From the NCBI GenBank assembly GCA_910587005.1, contig CAJULB010000005.1:67778-128220 (forward strand): a stretch of DNA of 60,443 nt. Reading direction: 5' to 3'. This document shows positions 33,648 through 42,224 of the stretch, in pieces. The stretch's first letter is position 1; the number at the start of each line of letters is the position of its first letter. The notes beneath the pieces are model-generated. The model worked only from the letters and a program-made list of their open reading frames with translations. It had not been told where the DNA came from and searched no databases. The translations under genes were made by a program, and so were the position numbers. The DNA is from an uncultured Christensenellaceae bacterium (GTDB lineage Bacteria; Bacillota; Clostridia; Christensenellales; Borkfalkiaceae).

Positions 33648-33724
33648 AAAAACATTAATCGCAAAAAAACGAAGATTTTGCGGGCTTGACCCGTTTAACC
33701 GAATAAAGTTTCAAGGAGACAGGT

Positions 33725-36700
33725 ATGAAAAAGACATCATTGCTCATTTTCTTGCTTACGGCGGTTTCGGCAACTACCGTTGCGGCTGCTGCCGGCTGTG
33801 CAAAGAAACATCAGCATAATTACTCGTGGCAACATTCCGCCGAACAGCATTGGCAGAATTGCGATTGCGGTGACAAAAAGGACGAGGGTGCGCACATTGA
33901 CGTCATTAACAACTCCACGCAGGCTTCCGAAAGCGACGGTAAGTGCGACGTTTGCGGTCTTGAAAATTATACTTTGTCTTTCGATATGAACGGTTACGGC
34001 ACGGCTCCCGAAACGCAGACTGTTTATAAAGGCGGAAAAGCGGTTAAACCCGCGACCGACCCCGTTGACGATACGGCGGAGTACATTTTCGACGGTTGGT
34101 GCACGGATGTTGAATGTGAAATTCCGTTCGATTTCGATAATACCGAAATTACGGCGGGCATAACGCTGTATGCAAAGTGGGTGCCCGATACCCGCCCGAC
34201 GGTTACTTTCGATATGAATGGTCACGGCGACGCTCCCTCAAAGCAGAGGGTTGAAGTAGGCGGTAAAGCGGTTAAACCCGCAACCGACCCCGTTGACGAA
34301 GACGCCGACTATCTGTTCGGCGGTTGGTGCACGGATGTTGAATGTGAGATTCCGTTCGATTTCGACAATACCGAAATTACGGCGGATACCGTTATCTATG
34401 CGAAGTGGGTTGAAGATACCCGTCCTTCCGTAACGTTCGATATGGGCGGTCACGGTACGGCTATTGCTAAAATCAGGGTGGAGGTTGGCGGCAAGATTAC
34501 CAAACCCGAAGACCCCGAGGACAGCAACGCTCACTGGATATTCGAAGGCTGGTTTGTGGACGAAGGTTGCGAAACCGAGTTCGACTTTGAAAACACGGCG
34601 ATTTTGACTGATACAGTTATCTATGCGAAATGGTCGTACGACAGGCGCGTTTACGTCACGTTTAATACGATGGGCTACGGCACCGCGCCCGAAATGCAAA
34701 AGGTAGAGTACGGTATGTGCGCGACCGAGCCGGAAGCCCCCGCAGTGAACGGGCTGAATTTTGCGGGCTGGTATCTTGAACCGTCCTTTAACGAAGTTTT
34801 CTTATACACTTTTGAAGAAGAACTTACAGAGGATATAGTTGTTTATGCAAAGTGGACGGTAACTGTAAGCTTCGACGCAAACGGGCACGGAACCGCGCCC
34901 AAGTCGATAGAGCTGAACGTAAACAAAAAACTCACATCTGATTTACTGGCTTTGCCTGAAACAACCGACGATGTATCTTTTGACGGTTGGTTTACGGACG
35001 CAGACTGTACCGTTGCGGTTGATTTCGACGCGCCCGTAACTTCGTCGGTTACGTTATATGCTAAATGGATTACAAGTTCGCATAACCTTGTGCTTAGCGG
35101 TTTGCCTAAAAATTACACCTTCGGCACCGATTCCGAAATGAAGTTCTCTTTCATAGCTCCCGAAACGGGCAGATTTGAGCTTAGTCCTTATTCGGCAAAA
35201 ACATTCCAGTGCTATTATACGACCAGTCTTGACGGAGATGGCGTATATTACGGCAACGGATACGATTCGAATAATAAAATTTTCGATTTGGATAAAAACG
35301 AAAAGATAACGATAACTCTTTACCGCGGAAGCGAAACTGCGGATACCGATAAAGTCAGCTTTTTGATTAGCGAAATTACGGACGAAGATTTCCCCGACGG
35401 GGGCTGGGTAACGGGCGAGTACTCAAACGGACAGACCTCTTTGGAATTCGACAGAGATAACAAGACGGTAGTCTGGAACGGCAATATTTACAGCCTTTCG
35501 TACCTCGGCGGTTCGTTCGACAGGGCTACATATACGGCAAACAATATAGTTTACTCGATAAAGCAGACCGCTACGGATACCTTTGAGCTTTCGTTCAAAA
35601 ATTCCAGTAACGAGCGCGTTAACAAAATTACGTTAGAGCGCGTAATTCCGCAGGAGCCTATCGACATAAGCAAATTCAGCGGTGTATATGTGCCCGTCGG
35701 TAATGCTAAGGTTGACGGAATAACAGAATTATGCATATACGAAAACGGAAACGGCTATACGTTAGGCAGTTCAAATACAAAATATAAACTCAACACGTCC
35801 GGTTCGTATTTCGACCAGAAGAATAACGCCATTCATTTCGGAAACTTATTGATAACGGTTAATCTTGACGATAACGGCAACGCAGTAAGCATTAACTTAA
35901 AAAATATAAGCACGGCGTCAAACCCGACGGTAGTTTATAGCAGAACGGGTGACGCGCCCGAGGAATTGCCTGAAAAGCTCCCTTTACCCGCAAGTATAGA
36001 GCTTGTCGGTGAAACGCTTGGAATAATCTGCAACAACGGCACCGTAAAGTGGAACGACAACGAAAGTATTGAGATAGTCGGCTATGACAAGGACAATGAT
36101 ATTTATTCGGTTATAAAAACCGTTATAGAAACGATTGTAGAAAAGGTCGAGGTGACGAATGATGACGGTAAAACCGAAATACGCGAAGTATCGCGCAAGG
36201 TATCGGTTAAAAAGACGTATAAGCTTAAAATAGAAGGCTCGGGCGACGATACGGTTGTAAAAGTTTATGACAGCGAAAATAAGCTTTTTGACACGCTTGC
36301 AAAGAAGCAGGCGCAGGGGCTTACGCTTAAATTAGACGGTACCGATAACACGGTTACTTCTGACAACGTGTCGAATTATTACGCAGTATTCGAAATACCT
36401 AATTCGGGAACGTACGCGTTTAACGCTACTTCCGCGTCTACTTTAACTAAAAACGGTGCGGTAAACGTATTAAACTATCTGTACGGAACTTATATCTATC
36501 CCGATTACGAAAACAATCCCGGTAAGTCGGTTTATATCAGCGAATATAATTCAAATACAAAAATCCAACTTGTCGCCGGCAATAAATTCGCTATAAATCT
36601 TGCGAATTACGGCAGCCGTTTCAATAATTTGATTTTCACGCTTACCGAAAGCACTCCCGACCCCGGAAGCTCGCCCGATAACCCCATAATATTGGATGGC

Positions 36701-37060
36701 GCAGGAAGTACCGTTTTAGCGAAAGTTGACGATGATAATTATTACGTTGAATTTACGGCAACCGAGGCGGGTACATACAACATTACTTGTTCTTACTTTG
36801 ATAGCGGCGCTGTGAAAAACGTTTACTGGATAAACTACACGGTTGACGGTGTTCAGAACGGCTACGTTGCTATTGGCAATTATGACGGTAATTATTATAA
36901 GAACGGCGAGATTGTCGGCAAGGGTAAGTATAACCAGACTTATTTGGAAGCGCCCTACACAACCGTTACGGTAACGAAGGGGCAGACGGTTAAAATTGTG
37001 CTTACAAGAAAGAACGATACTGCCGCTAACAACGTCAAGGTTGAAATAGCAAAGGCTTAA
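33725..37060 (+). CDS. Large surface lipoprotein with Listeria-Bacteroides repeats
   Basis: The protein has 1111 residues. It has a signal peptide with lipobox AAGC (Cys25), then a His/Cys head (KKHQHNYSWQHSAEQHWQNC ... CDVCGLENY). Five repeats of the InlB B-type / Flg_new family lie between about residues 80 and 455, each with F-D-x-N-G-x-G-T-A-P ... GW-x-x-D ... ITLYAKW. Two of them are nearly identical (WCTDVECEIPFDFDNTEIT). The rest is beta-rich with no catalytic motif. Such repeats extend surface proteins and mediate contacts. The gene starts after AAGGAG and a hairpin leader, and directly precedes the MoxR/VWA operon. It may be an adhesin or binding protein; this is inference. Confidence 0.82.
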   Translation: MKKTSLLIFLLTAVSATTVAAAAGCAKKHQHNYSWQHSAEQHWQNCDCGDKKDEGAHIDVINNSTQASESDGKCDVCGLENYTLSFDMNGYGTAPETQTVYKGGKAVKPATDPVDDTAEYIFDGWCTDVECEIPFDFDNTEITAGITLYAKWVPDTRPTVTFDMNGHGDAPSKQRVEVGGKAVKPATDPVDEDADYLFGGWCTDVECEIPFDFDNTEITADTVIYAKWVEDTRPSVTFDMGGHGTAIAKIRVEVGGKITKPEDPEDSNAHWIFEGWFVDEGCETEFDFENTAILTDTVIYAKWSYDRRVYVTFNTMGYGTAPEMQKVEYGMCATEPEAPAVNGLNFAGWYLEPSFNEVFLYTFEEELTEDIVVYAKWTVTVSFDANGHGTAPKSIELNVNKKLTSDLLALPETTDDVSFDGWFTDADCTVAVDFDAPVTSSVTLYAKWITSSHNLVLSGLPKNYTFGTDSEMKFSFIAPETGRFELSPYSAKTFQCYYTTSLDGDGVYYGNGYDSNNKIFDLDKNEKITITLYRGSETADTDKVSFLISEITDEDFPDGGWVTGEYSNGQTSLEFDRDNKTVVWNGNIYSLSYLGGSFDRATYTANNIVYSIKQTATDTFELSFKNSSNERVNKITLERVIPQEPIDISKFSGVYVPVGNAKVDGITELCIYENGNGYTLGSSNTKYKLNTSGSYFDQKNNAIHFGNLLITVNLDDNGNAVSINLKNISTASNPTVVYSRTGDAPEELPEKLPLPASIELVGETLGIICNNGTVKWNDNESIEIVGYDKDNDIYSVIKTVIETIVEKVEVTNDDGKTEIREVSRKVSVKKTYKLKIEGSGDDTVVKVYDSENKLFDTLAKKQAQGLTLKLDGTDNTVTSDNVSNYYAVFEIPNSGTYAFNATSASTLTKNGAVNVLNYLYGTYIYPDYENNPGKSVYISEYNSNTKIQLVAGNKFAINLANYGSRFNNLIFTLTESTPDPGSSPDNPIILDGAGSTVLAKVDDDNYYVEFTATEAGTYNITCSYFDSGAVKNVYWINYTVDGVQNGYVAIGNYDGNYYKNGEIVGKGKYNQTYLEAPYTTVTVTKGQTVKIVLTRKNDTAANNVKVEIAKA

Positions 37061-37083
37061 AACCTACAAACACAAAAACGCAG

Positions 37084-37109
37084 GCTATTCCGCTGGAATG
37101 CGGAATAGC
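37084..37109 (+). terminator. Hairpin between the lipoprotein and the MoxR operon
   Basis: GCTATTCCG (37084-37092) pairs with CGGAATAGC (37101-37109). There is no T-tract, so it may be a weak terminator or an RNA-processing element. Confidence 0.4.
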
Positions 37110-37148
37110 TGTGCGCATATTTAAAGAAATTAACGGAAATGTCGCAAA

Positions 37149-38246
37149 ATGGACGAAAATTTTAAAAATTTTAATAAATTCAAAAAAAGAATATGGTTCG
37201 ACATACTTATTCAGTGCATATGCTTCGGACTTGCGGCGGGACTGTCGGCGGTTATCGCTGTGCTTTTGCCGTGCAAGCTGTACGGCGTAAAGCTGTTATG
37301 GGTTTATTACGTGCTTATTGCTTTGGGCGGTTTTGTGCTCGGCGGGGGTATAGCTTTTCTTTTTCTGCGTACAAACGACAATAAAATAGCAAAACGGCTT
37401 GATAAGGAATTGAAGCTTGCCGAAAGAGTGCAGACAGCCGGCGTTTACGGCAATCTGCAAGGCGAAATGCTGGACTTACAGCGCGTTGACGCAAACAATG
37501 CGCTGGGCAGGTTCCCCGTAAAAAAGTTGCATTTCAAAAACATAGCTGCAACTATTTTAAGCGCGGTTATAGCGGCGGGCTGTGTGATTGCCGCGCCTGT
37601 TATGGCAACGTGTATTAAGCCCGTGCTTGCTTCGCCGGAAACCGAGCTGCCGCCGGAGGAGCCTCCGCGTCAGGTAACGGACTGGGAATGGGCGGCGCTT
37701 GACGAGCTGATTAACTATGTTAAAGCTTCCAAAAAAGCGGACGCGGTTGCAAAAACGGGTATGGTTTTAGAGCTGGAAGGTTTAAGGACGGTGCTTATGG
37801 ACGGTGTTTCGCAAAGCAGTCTTTCGATGTTCGTGCAGAATACCGTTTCAAACATACGCAACGCGGTAAAGGACGCCAACGAACGCGATATAACCGAAGC
37901 ACAGAAGGAGCTGAACTCGGAAGAAGAAAACTACGTTATAAGTAAGCTTTATGAGATTTTCTCGCTTACCAAACCGGGCGGCGATGAGGGCGGAGATTCC
38001 GAAAACCCCGATTCGGGCGACAAGGAAGACCCCGACAATCCCGATAATCCCGACAACCCCAAATGGGAAGTAAACGTGAACGACGTTCCGTTTTACGACC
38101 CCGAGAAGGGATATGTAAAGCTGGGCGACATACGCGAAGAATATTACGAGCGGGTGCAGTCCGCGTTTGACGAAGGCGCAATATCGAGAGAGGAGTGGGA
38201 GTATATAATGATTACCTACTTCGCCGATTTAAGTAATAAAGAATAA
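37149..38246 (+). CDS. Membrane protein of the MoxR/VWA locus
   Basis: I do not recognise a named family. The protein has 365 residues: two N-terminal membrane helices (about 17-80), a conserved-looking cytoplasmic piece (KIAKRLDKELKLAERVQTAG), and a third helix (about 130-155). An external part follows with a Pro-rich linker, helices and a Pro/Asp/Asn repeat (DPDNPDNPDNP), then a C-terminal acidic segment. A domain of this kind, with a helix pair then RLD-E-x-x-LxERV, opens many MoxR/DUF58 operons in bacteria. The same DNP-type repeat occurs in the lipoprotein at 44907. The start has no strong ribosome site. Confidence 0.75.
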   Translation: MDENFKNFNKFKKRIWFDILIQCICFGLAAGLSAVIAVLLPCKLYGVKLLWVYYVLIALGGFVLGGGIAFLFLRTNDNKIAKRLDKELKLAERVQTAGVYGNLQGEMLDLQRVDANNALGRFPVKKLHFKNIAATILSAVIAAGCVIAAPVMATCIKPVLASPETELPPEEPPRQVTDWEWAALDELINYVKASKKADAVAKTGMVLELEGLRTVLMDGVSQSSLSMFVQNTVSNIRNAVKDANERDITEAQKELNSEEENYVISKLYEIFSLTKPGGDEGGDSENPDSGDKEDPDNPDNPDNPKWEVNVNDVPFYDPEKGYVKLGDIREEYYERVQSAFDEGAISREEWEYIMITYFADLSNKE

Positions 38247-38268
38247 GGAAAAAGAGGTTGCAAAATAT

Positions 38269-39429
38269 ATGGATAACAGAGCGCAGGCTGAAAATTTCAG
38301 CCGTTCGGTTGCAAAAATCAAAGACGAAATCAAAAAAGACTTAGTAGGTCAGGAAGACATTGTAAACAACGTTATAATCGCAATTATTGCAGGCGGTAAC
38401 GTGCTGTTGGAGGGCGTTCCCGGCGTAGGCAAAACAAGACTTGTGCGTACTCTGGGCAAGGCGTTGAAGCTTCCTTTTTCAAGAATACAGTTCACGCCCG
38501 ATTTGATGCCTTCGGACGTTACGGGTACGAATATCATTGAAAAAAACGCGGAAGGCAAAATGAACACGGTATTCCAGAAGGGTCCCATATTCGCAAATTT
38601 AGTGCTTGCGGACGAAATTAACCGCGCAACGCCCAAAACCCAGTCCGCCATGCTTGAAGTAATGCAGGAGCACAGGGTTACGGTTGCAAATAAAACGTAT
38701 TTTATAGACGAGCCGTTTTTCGTACTCGCTACGCAGAACCCCATAGAGCAGGACGGAACTTATCCCTTGCCCGAAGCGCAGATGGACCGTTTTATGTTCA
38801 AGCTTCTTGTCGGCTTCCCCTCGGTTAAAGAGCTTGCGGACATAGTTAATATGACGCAGATAACCATGGAAGAAACGGCAAACGCTGTTGTGGACGGAGC
38901 AACCATTCTCGAAATGCGCGAGCTTGCTAAATCGGTGCCCGTGGTTCCCGACGTACTGTACTACGCAATGCGCCTTGTCGCACGCACCCACCCCGAGCTT
39001 GCCGACAGCGGAGAAACAGCTAAAAAGTACGTTAAATACGGCTGTTCGCCCCGCGCGGGTCAGGCGCTTATCACGGCGGCAAAGGTGCGCGCGCTTATTG
39101 ACGGAAGATTTAACGTTTCCTACGAGGATATCGACGCGCTTGCGTACCCCGTACTCCGTCACAGGATGAAGGTTAATTATACTGCCATCAACGAAAAGCT
39201 TACCGTTGACGACGTTATAGCAAAGCTTATTGCCGAAAACGCAAAGGAAAAGGGCACGGGCAAGCTTGATGCAAAGCCCGAAAAGCCCGTTGAGGCGGTT
39301 ACGGACGCGAACGCGGAGGAAAGCGTTGCAACGGCGGAAGTTTCTGCCGAAACGGCAACCGACGGTACTGCGGAGGCAACCAAGCCCGCGGACGTTAAAA
39401 AGAAGAAGAAATTCGGCAAAAAGAACTGA
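38269..39429 (+). CDS. MoxR-family AAA+ ATPase
   Basis: MoxR ATPases act as chaperones that assemble or insert cofactors into VWA-domain proteins encoded nearby. The 386-residue protein has Walker A GVPGVGKT (residues 49-56), Walker B VLADEINRA, sensor 1 FVLATQNPIEQDGTYPLPEAQMDRF and the C-terminal lid (GCSPRAGQALITAAKVRAL). The last 65 residues are an Ala/Glu/Thr/Lys-rich low-complexity tail ending KKKKKFGKKN, which is unusual for the family. AGAGG lies upstream. The DUF58 gene follows after 24 bp. Confidence 0.93.
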   Translation: MDNRAQAENFSRSVAKIKDEIKKDLVGQEDIVNNVIIAIIAGGNVLLEGVPGVGKTRLVRTLGKALKLPFSRIQFTPDLMPSDVTGTNIIEKNAEGKMNTVFQKGPIFANLVLADEINRATPKTQSAMLEVMQEHRVTVANKTYFIDEPFFVLATQNPIEQDGTYPLPEAQMDRFMFKLLVGFPSVKELADIVNMTQITMEETANAVVDGATILEMRELAKSVPVVPDVLYYAMRLVARTHPELADSGETAKKYVKYGCSPRAGQALITAAKVRALIDGRFNVSYEDIDALAYPVLRHRMKVNYTAINEKLTVDDVIAKLIAENAKEKGTGKLDAKPEKPVEAVTDANAEESVATAEVSAETATDGTAEATKPADVKKKKKFGKKN

Positions 39430-39453
39430 TTTTACATATAAAAGGGCATATTA

Positions 39454-40338
39454 ATGGGCAATCTTGCAATCAACGAAGCGTTTTTGCAGCGCGTGGAAAT
39501 GCTGCAAACCGTGCTTAAAAACAATATAGCCGGCTTATTCGGCGGCAACCACAAAAGCAGAACGTTCGGCTCGTCCTGCGAATTTGCCGATTACAGAAAT
39601 TACGTTGCCGGCGACGATATAACCAAGATTGACTGGAACGCTTACGCCCGCTTCGAAACGCTGTATTTAAAGCTTTATCTTGACGAAAGACAGCTTCACA
39701 CAAAAATTTACATAGACGTAAGCCAGTCAATGGCTTTCGGCGACGGTAAAAAGGCGGAAACCGCTTTGCAGATTGCCGCAACGCTTGCGTATCTTTCCGT
39801 GACCGAGCTTGACAGAGTTTCGATTTTCGCAATACGCGACAGCGAGGTGACCGAAATTATTTCGTCCGTTTCCGGCAGAGAGAGGTATTTTGCTGAAATT
39901 ACCAAGCTCAACGACGTGGAATTCGGCGGAGGTTGTTTCATAAGCGAGGGAATTCTTCCCACGCAGGTAGGTTACGGCGACGGGCTTTCGGTTATAATTT
40001 CAGACTTTCTGACGGATAACGATTACGAAAACGCGATAGACTATCTTGCGGATAAAAAACGCGACCTTTTGTGCGTGCAGGTGCTTACTTCGGAAGAAAT
40101 AAACCCCAAGGTGCGCGGCAAAAACGTATTTTACGACAGCGAAAATATAGAAAAAAGCTACCGCAAAAACATTAACAAGGACATAATTAAGGCGTACCGC
40201 GAGGCGGTTAAATACGTGCAGGACAGACTGCGCAACTACTGCAACGCGCGCGGCGCCGAGTACGTTCTCGTCAAAGACGATAAGCCTTTGGACGAGATAT
40301 TCTTCGAACAGCTTACACAGCTGGGGGTGATGAAGTGA
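39454..40338 (+). CDS. DUF58 domain protein
   Basis: A 294-residue protein with the DUF58 signature GSSCEFADYRNYVAGDDITKIDWNAYARFETLYLKLY, followed by a VWA-like half with a MIDAS-type DVSQSM. DUF58 proteins are constant partners of MoxR ATPases and VWA proteins, and may act as adaptors on the cytoplasmic face. There is no membrane segment. Its stop codon overlaps the GTG start of the next gene, indicating coupling. Confidence 0.92.
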   Translation: MGNLAINEAFLQRVEMLQTVLKNNIAGLFGGNHKSRTFGSSCEFADYRNYVAGDDITKIDWNAYARFETLYLKLYLDERQLHTKIYIDVSQSMAFGDGKKAETALQIAATLAYLSVTELDRVSIFAIRDSEVTEIISSVSGRERYFAEITKLNDVEFGGGCFISEGILPTQVGYGDGLSVIISDFLTDNDYENAIDYLADKKRDLLCVQVLTSEEINPKVRGKNVFYDSENIEKSYRKNINKDIIKAYREAVKYVQDRLRNYCNARGAEYVLVKDDKPLDEIFFEQLTQLGVMK

Positions 40339-42224
40339 GTTTTTATTTTCCTCTCGGCTTACTCGGACTTCTCGGCATACCCGTTCTGATTTTAATTTAC
40401 ATAATTAAATCGAAGTATACCGAACAGACTGTCGCTTCCACATATCTTTGGGAGCTGAGTGAAAAATTCTTAAAAAAGAGAAAGCCCATATCCAAACTTA
40501 CGGGAATAGTAACGCTTATTTTGCAGATTCTGGCGGTGGTTGCGGCGTCTTTCCTGATAGCGCACCCCGTGTTTATCAAGCCCGCTTCCGCAAACGAAAT
40601 TTACTTCGTGCTGGACGGTTCGGCGAGCATGAATATGCAGCAGGGCGGTTCTACCCGCTTTGAAAAGGCGCAGAACAGAATAAACAAAATTATTGACGAA
40701 TCTTTGGGCGGAAGCAAATACACGCTTATTTTCGTGCGCGATACCGCGGGCGTAACCTTCGAGGACGTCACCGATAAGGAACAGGCCAAAGCCAACGTAA
40801 AATCGCTGAGCGCTGGTTGGAGCGCCGCGGAATGTTCTTCCGCAATGGGCGTTGTGCAGGAATATTTCGATAATAACCCTTCCGCGCTTATCTACCTTGT
40901 TTCCGATAAGCCTTACGAGGTCGGCAATATGACGCTTATAGACGTTTCCGACGGTGAAAACAACTATGCGTTAACCGACTACGGCTATCAGCGCACCGCA
41001 AACGGCGTTATATGCACGGGTAAGGCGGTTTCCTACAAGGCGGACGCGGAGCTTACGATAGAGCTTTCTTACTGCGAGGAGCTGGGCGGCGAAAATATCA
41101 AGGCGGAGGAAACGCGCGTCAGCGCAAAGCAGGGAGAACCGGTTGAGTTCGAGCTTTCGGCGCAGATACCGCAGTATGCTTGTCTGCAACTGCGCATAGC
41201 CGATACGGACGCGCTCGGCGAGGACAACATAGTCATACTTTACGACGAGGCGAAATCGCAGGCAAGAAAGGTGCTTGTGGTAAGCGATTTGCAGGACAGG
41301 GTGTATATCAAAAACGCTATTTCCGGCGCCGGCAAAGCGAACGTGGAATTGATGGAAACAAAGAAATACGATACCGATACCGTCAAGGGCTACGGGCTGT
41401 ATGTTTTTAACGGTTTTACGCCAAAAACCTTGCCGAAAAACGCGGCGGTGTGGCTTATTGACGCGGTTGACGGAAGCGGAAAGGATTCGGGTGTGACGTT
41501 CAGGGACTACGAAGAACCGCGCGACACCGAGGGCGAGGGCAGTTATTTTTCGCCGAGCTATACAAAGGGCACTTCCGTGCAGGAAAAACTGTTTATGAAG
41601 GATATTCTGGGGCGCGATATAGCGGTCAGAAAGTACGCAAAATACGGTATTCCGCGCAGTTTCACCACGTTGATGAGTGTGGACGGCGACGCGCTGATTT
41701 CGGCGGGACTGAATGAAAATAACAACAGACAAGTGGTTTTTGCGTTCCGTATAGGCGATTCAAGCTTCGGTATGACGGAGGACTTTCTTATCCTCGTCAG
41801 AAATTTAATGAATTATCTTTTCCCTGCGGTTATAGAGGACACCGCTTATAAGTGCGGGGACACTATGACGGTAAACGTAGTGCCCGGGTGCGAAAGCATA
41901 GTTGTAAACAGCCCTTCGGGTAAGAGCACAACGCTCGATACGCTTGGCAACGATTACTGCAACGTTCAGCTGACCGAGACGGGTACTTACACAATAATAG
42001 TCAAGCTTGCCGGCAGCGAGGATACTTCTTTGTGCTCGTTCGCGTGCGTTCCCGAGGAGGAGAGCCGTTCGGAAGGCGGCGGAGCGCTGTTTTTAAGCGG
42101 TGAAAGGGAATACAAATATTCCGACGGTTTTTACGACGATTTGCTGGCTTTCTTTATTCTGATGGCCGTGCTGTTACTTGCGGATTGGGGGGTATACTGC
42201 TATGAGCAATATCAACTTCGGTAA
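40335..42224 (+). CDS. BatA-like membrane protein with VWA domain
   Basis: A 629-residue product. The N-terminus has the BatA motif (FPLGLLGLLGIPVLILIYIIKSK) and a second helix at about 55-75 (VTLILQILAVVAASFLIAHP). A VWA domain then starts NEIYFVLDGSASM, with a complete MIDAS DxSxS. Beta-rich domains follow, and a single C-terminal helix (LLAFFILMAVLLLADWGVYC) closes the protein, so the VWA domain faces outwards. The start is GTG at 40335, overlapping the DUF58 stop, with GGGGGTGA upstream. It is probably the substrate or partner of MoxR in an envelope complex. Confidence 0.9.
   Translation: MSFYFPLGLLGLLGIPVLILIYIIKSKYTEQTVASTYLWELSEKFLKKRKPISKLTGIVTLILQILAVVAASFLIAHPVFIKPASANEIYFVLDGSASMNMQQGGSTRFEKAQNRINKIIDESLGGSKYTLIFVRDTAGVTFEDVTDKEQAKANVKSLSAGWSAAECSSAMGVVQEYFDNNPSALIYLVSDKPYEVGNMTLIDVSDGENNYALTDYGYQRTANGVICTGKAVSYKADAELTIELSYCEELGGENIKAEETRVSAKQGEPVEFELSAQIPQYACLQLRIADTDALGEDNIVILYDEAKSQARKVLVVSDLQDRVYIKNAISGAGKANVELMETKKYDTDTVKGYGLYVFNGFTPKTLPKNAAVWLIDAVDGSGKDSGVTFRDYEEPRDTEGEGSYFSPSYTKGTSVQEKLFMKDILGRDIAVRKYAKYGIPRSFTTLMSVDGDALISAGLNENNNRQVVFAFRIGDSSFGMTEDFLILVRNLMNYLFPAVIEDTAYKCGDTMTVNVVPGCESIVVNSPSGKSTTLDTLGNDYCNVQLTETGTYTIIVKLAGSEDTSLCSFACVPEEESRSEGGGALFLSGEREYKYSDGFYDDLLAFFILMAVLLLADWGVYCYEQYQLR

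Noticed and set aside
34000..35050. CRISPR-like or DNA satellite from the internal repeats of the 33725 gene
   Set aside because: The repeats are protein domain repeats of about 65-70 codons with diverged DNA. No short, evenly spaced repeat-spacer array exists anywhere in the window.
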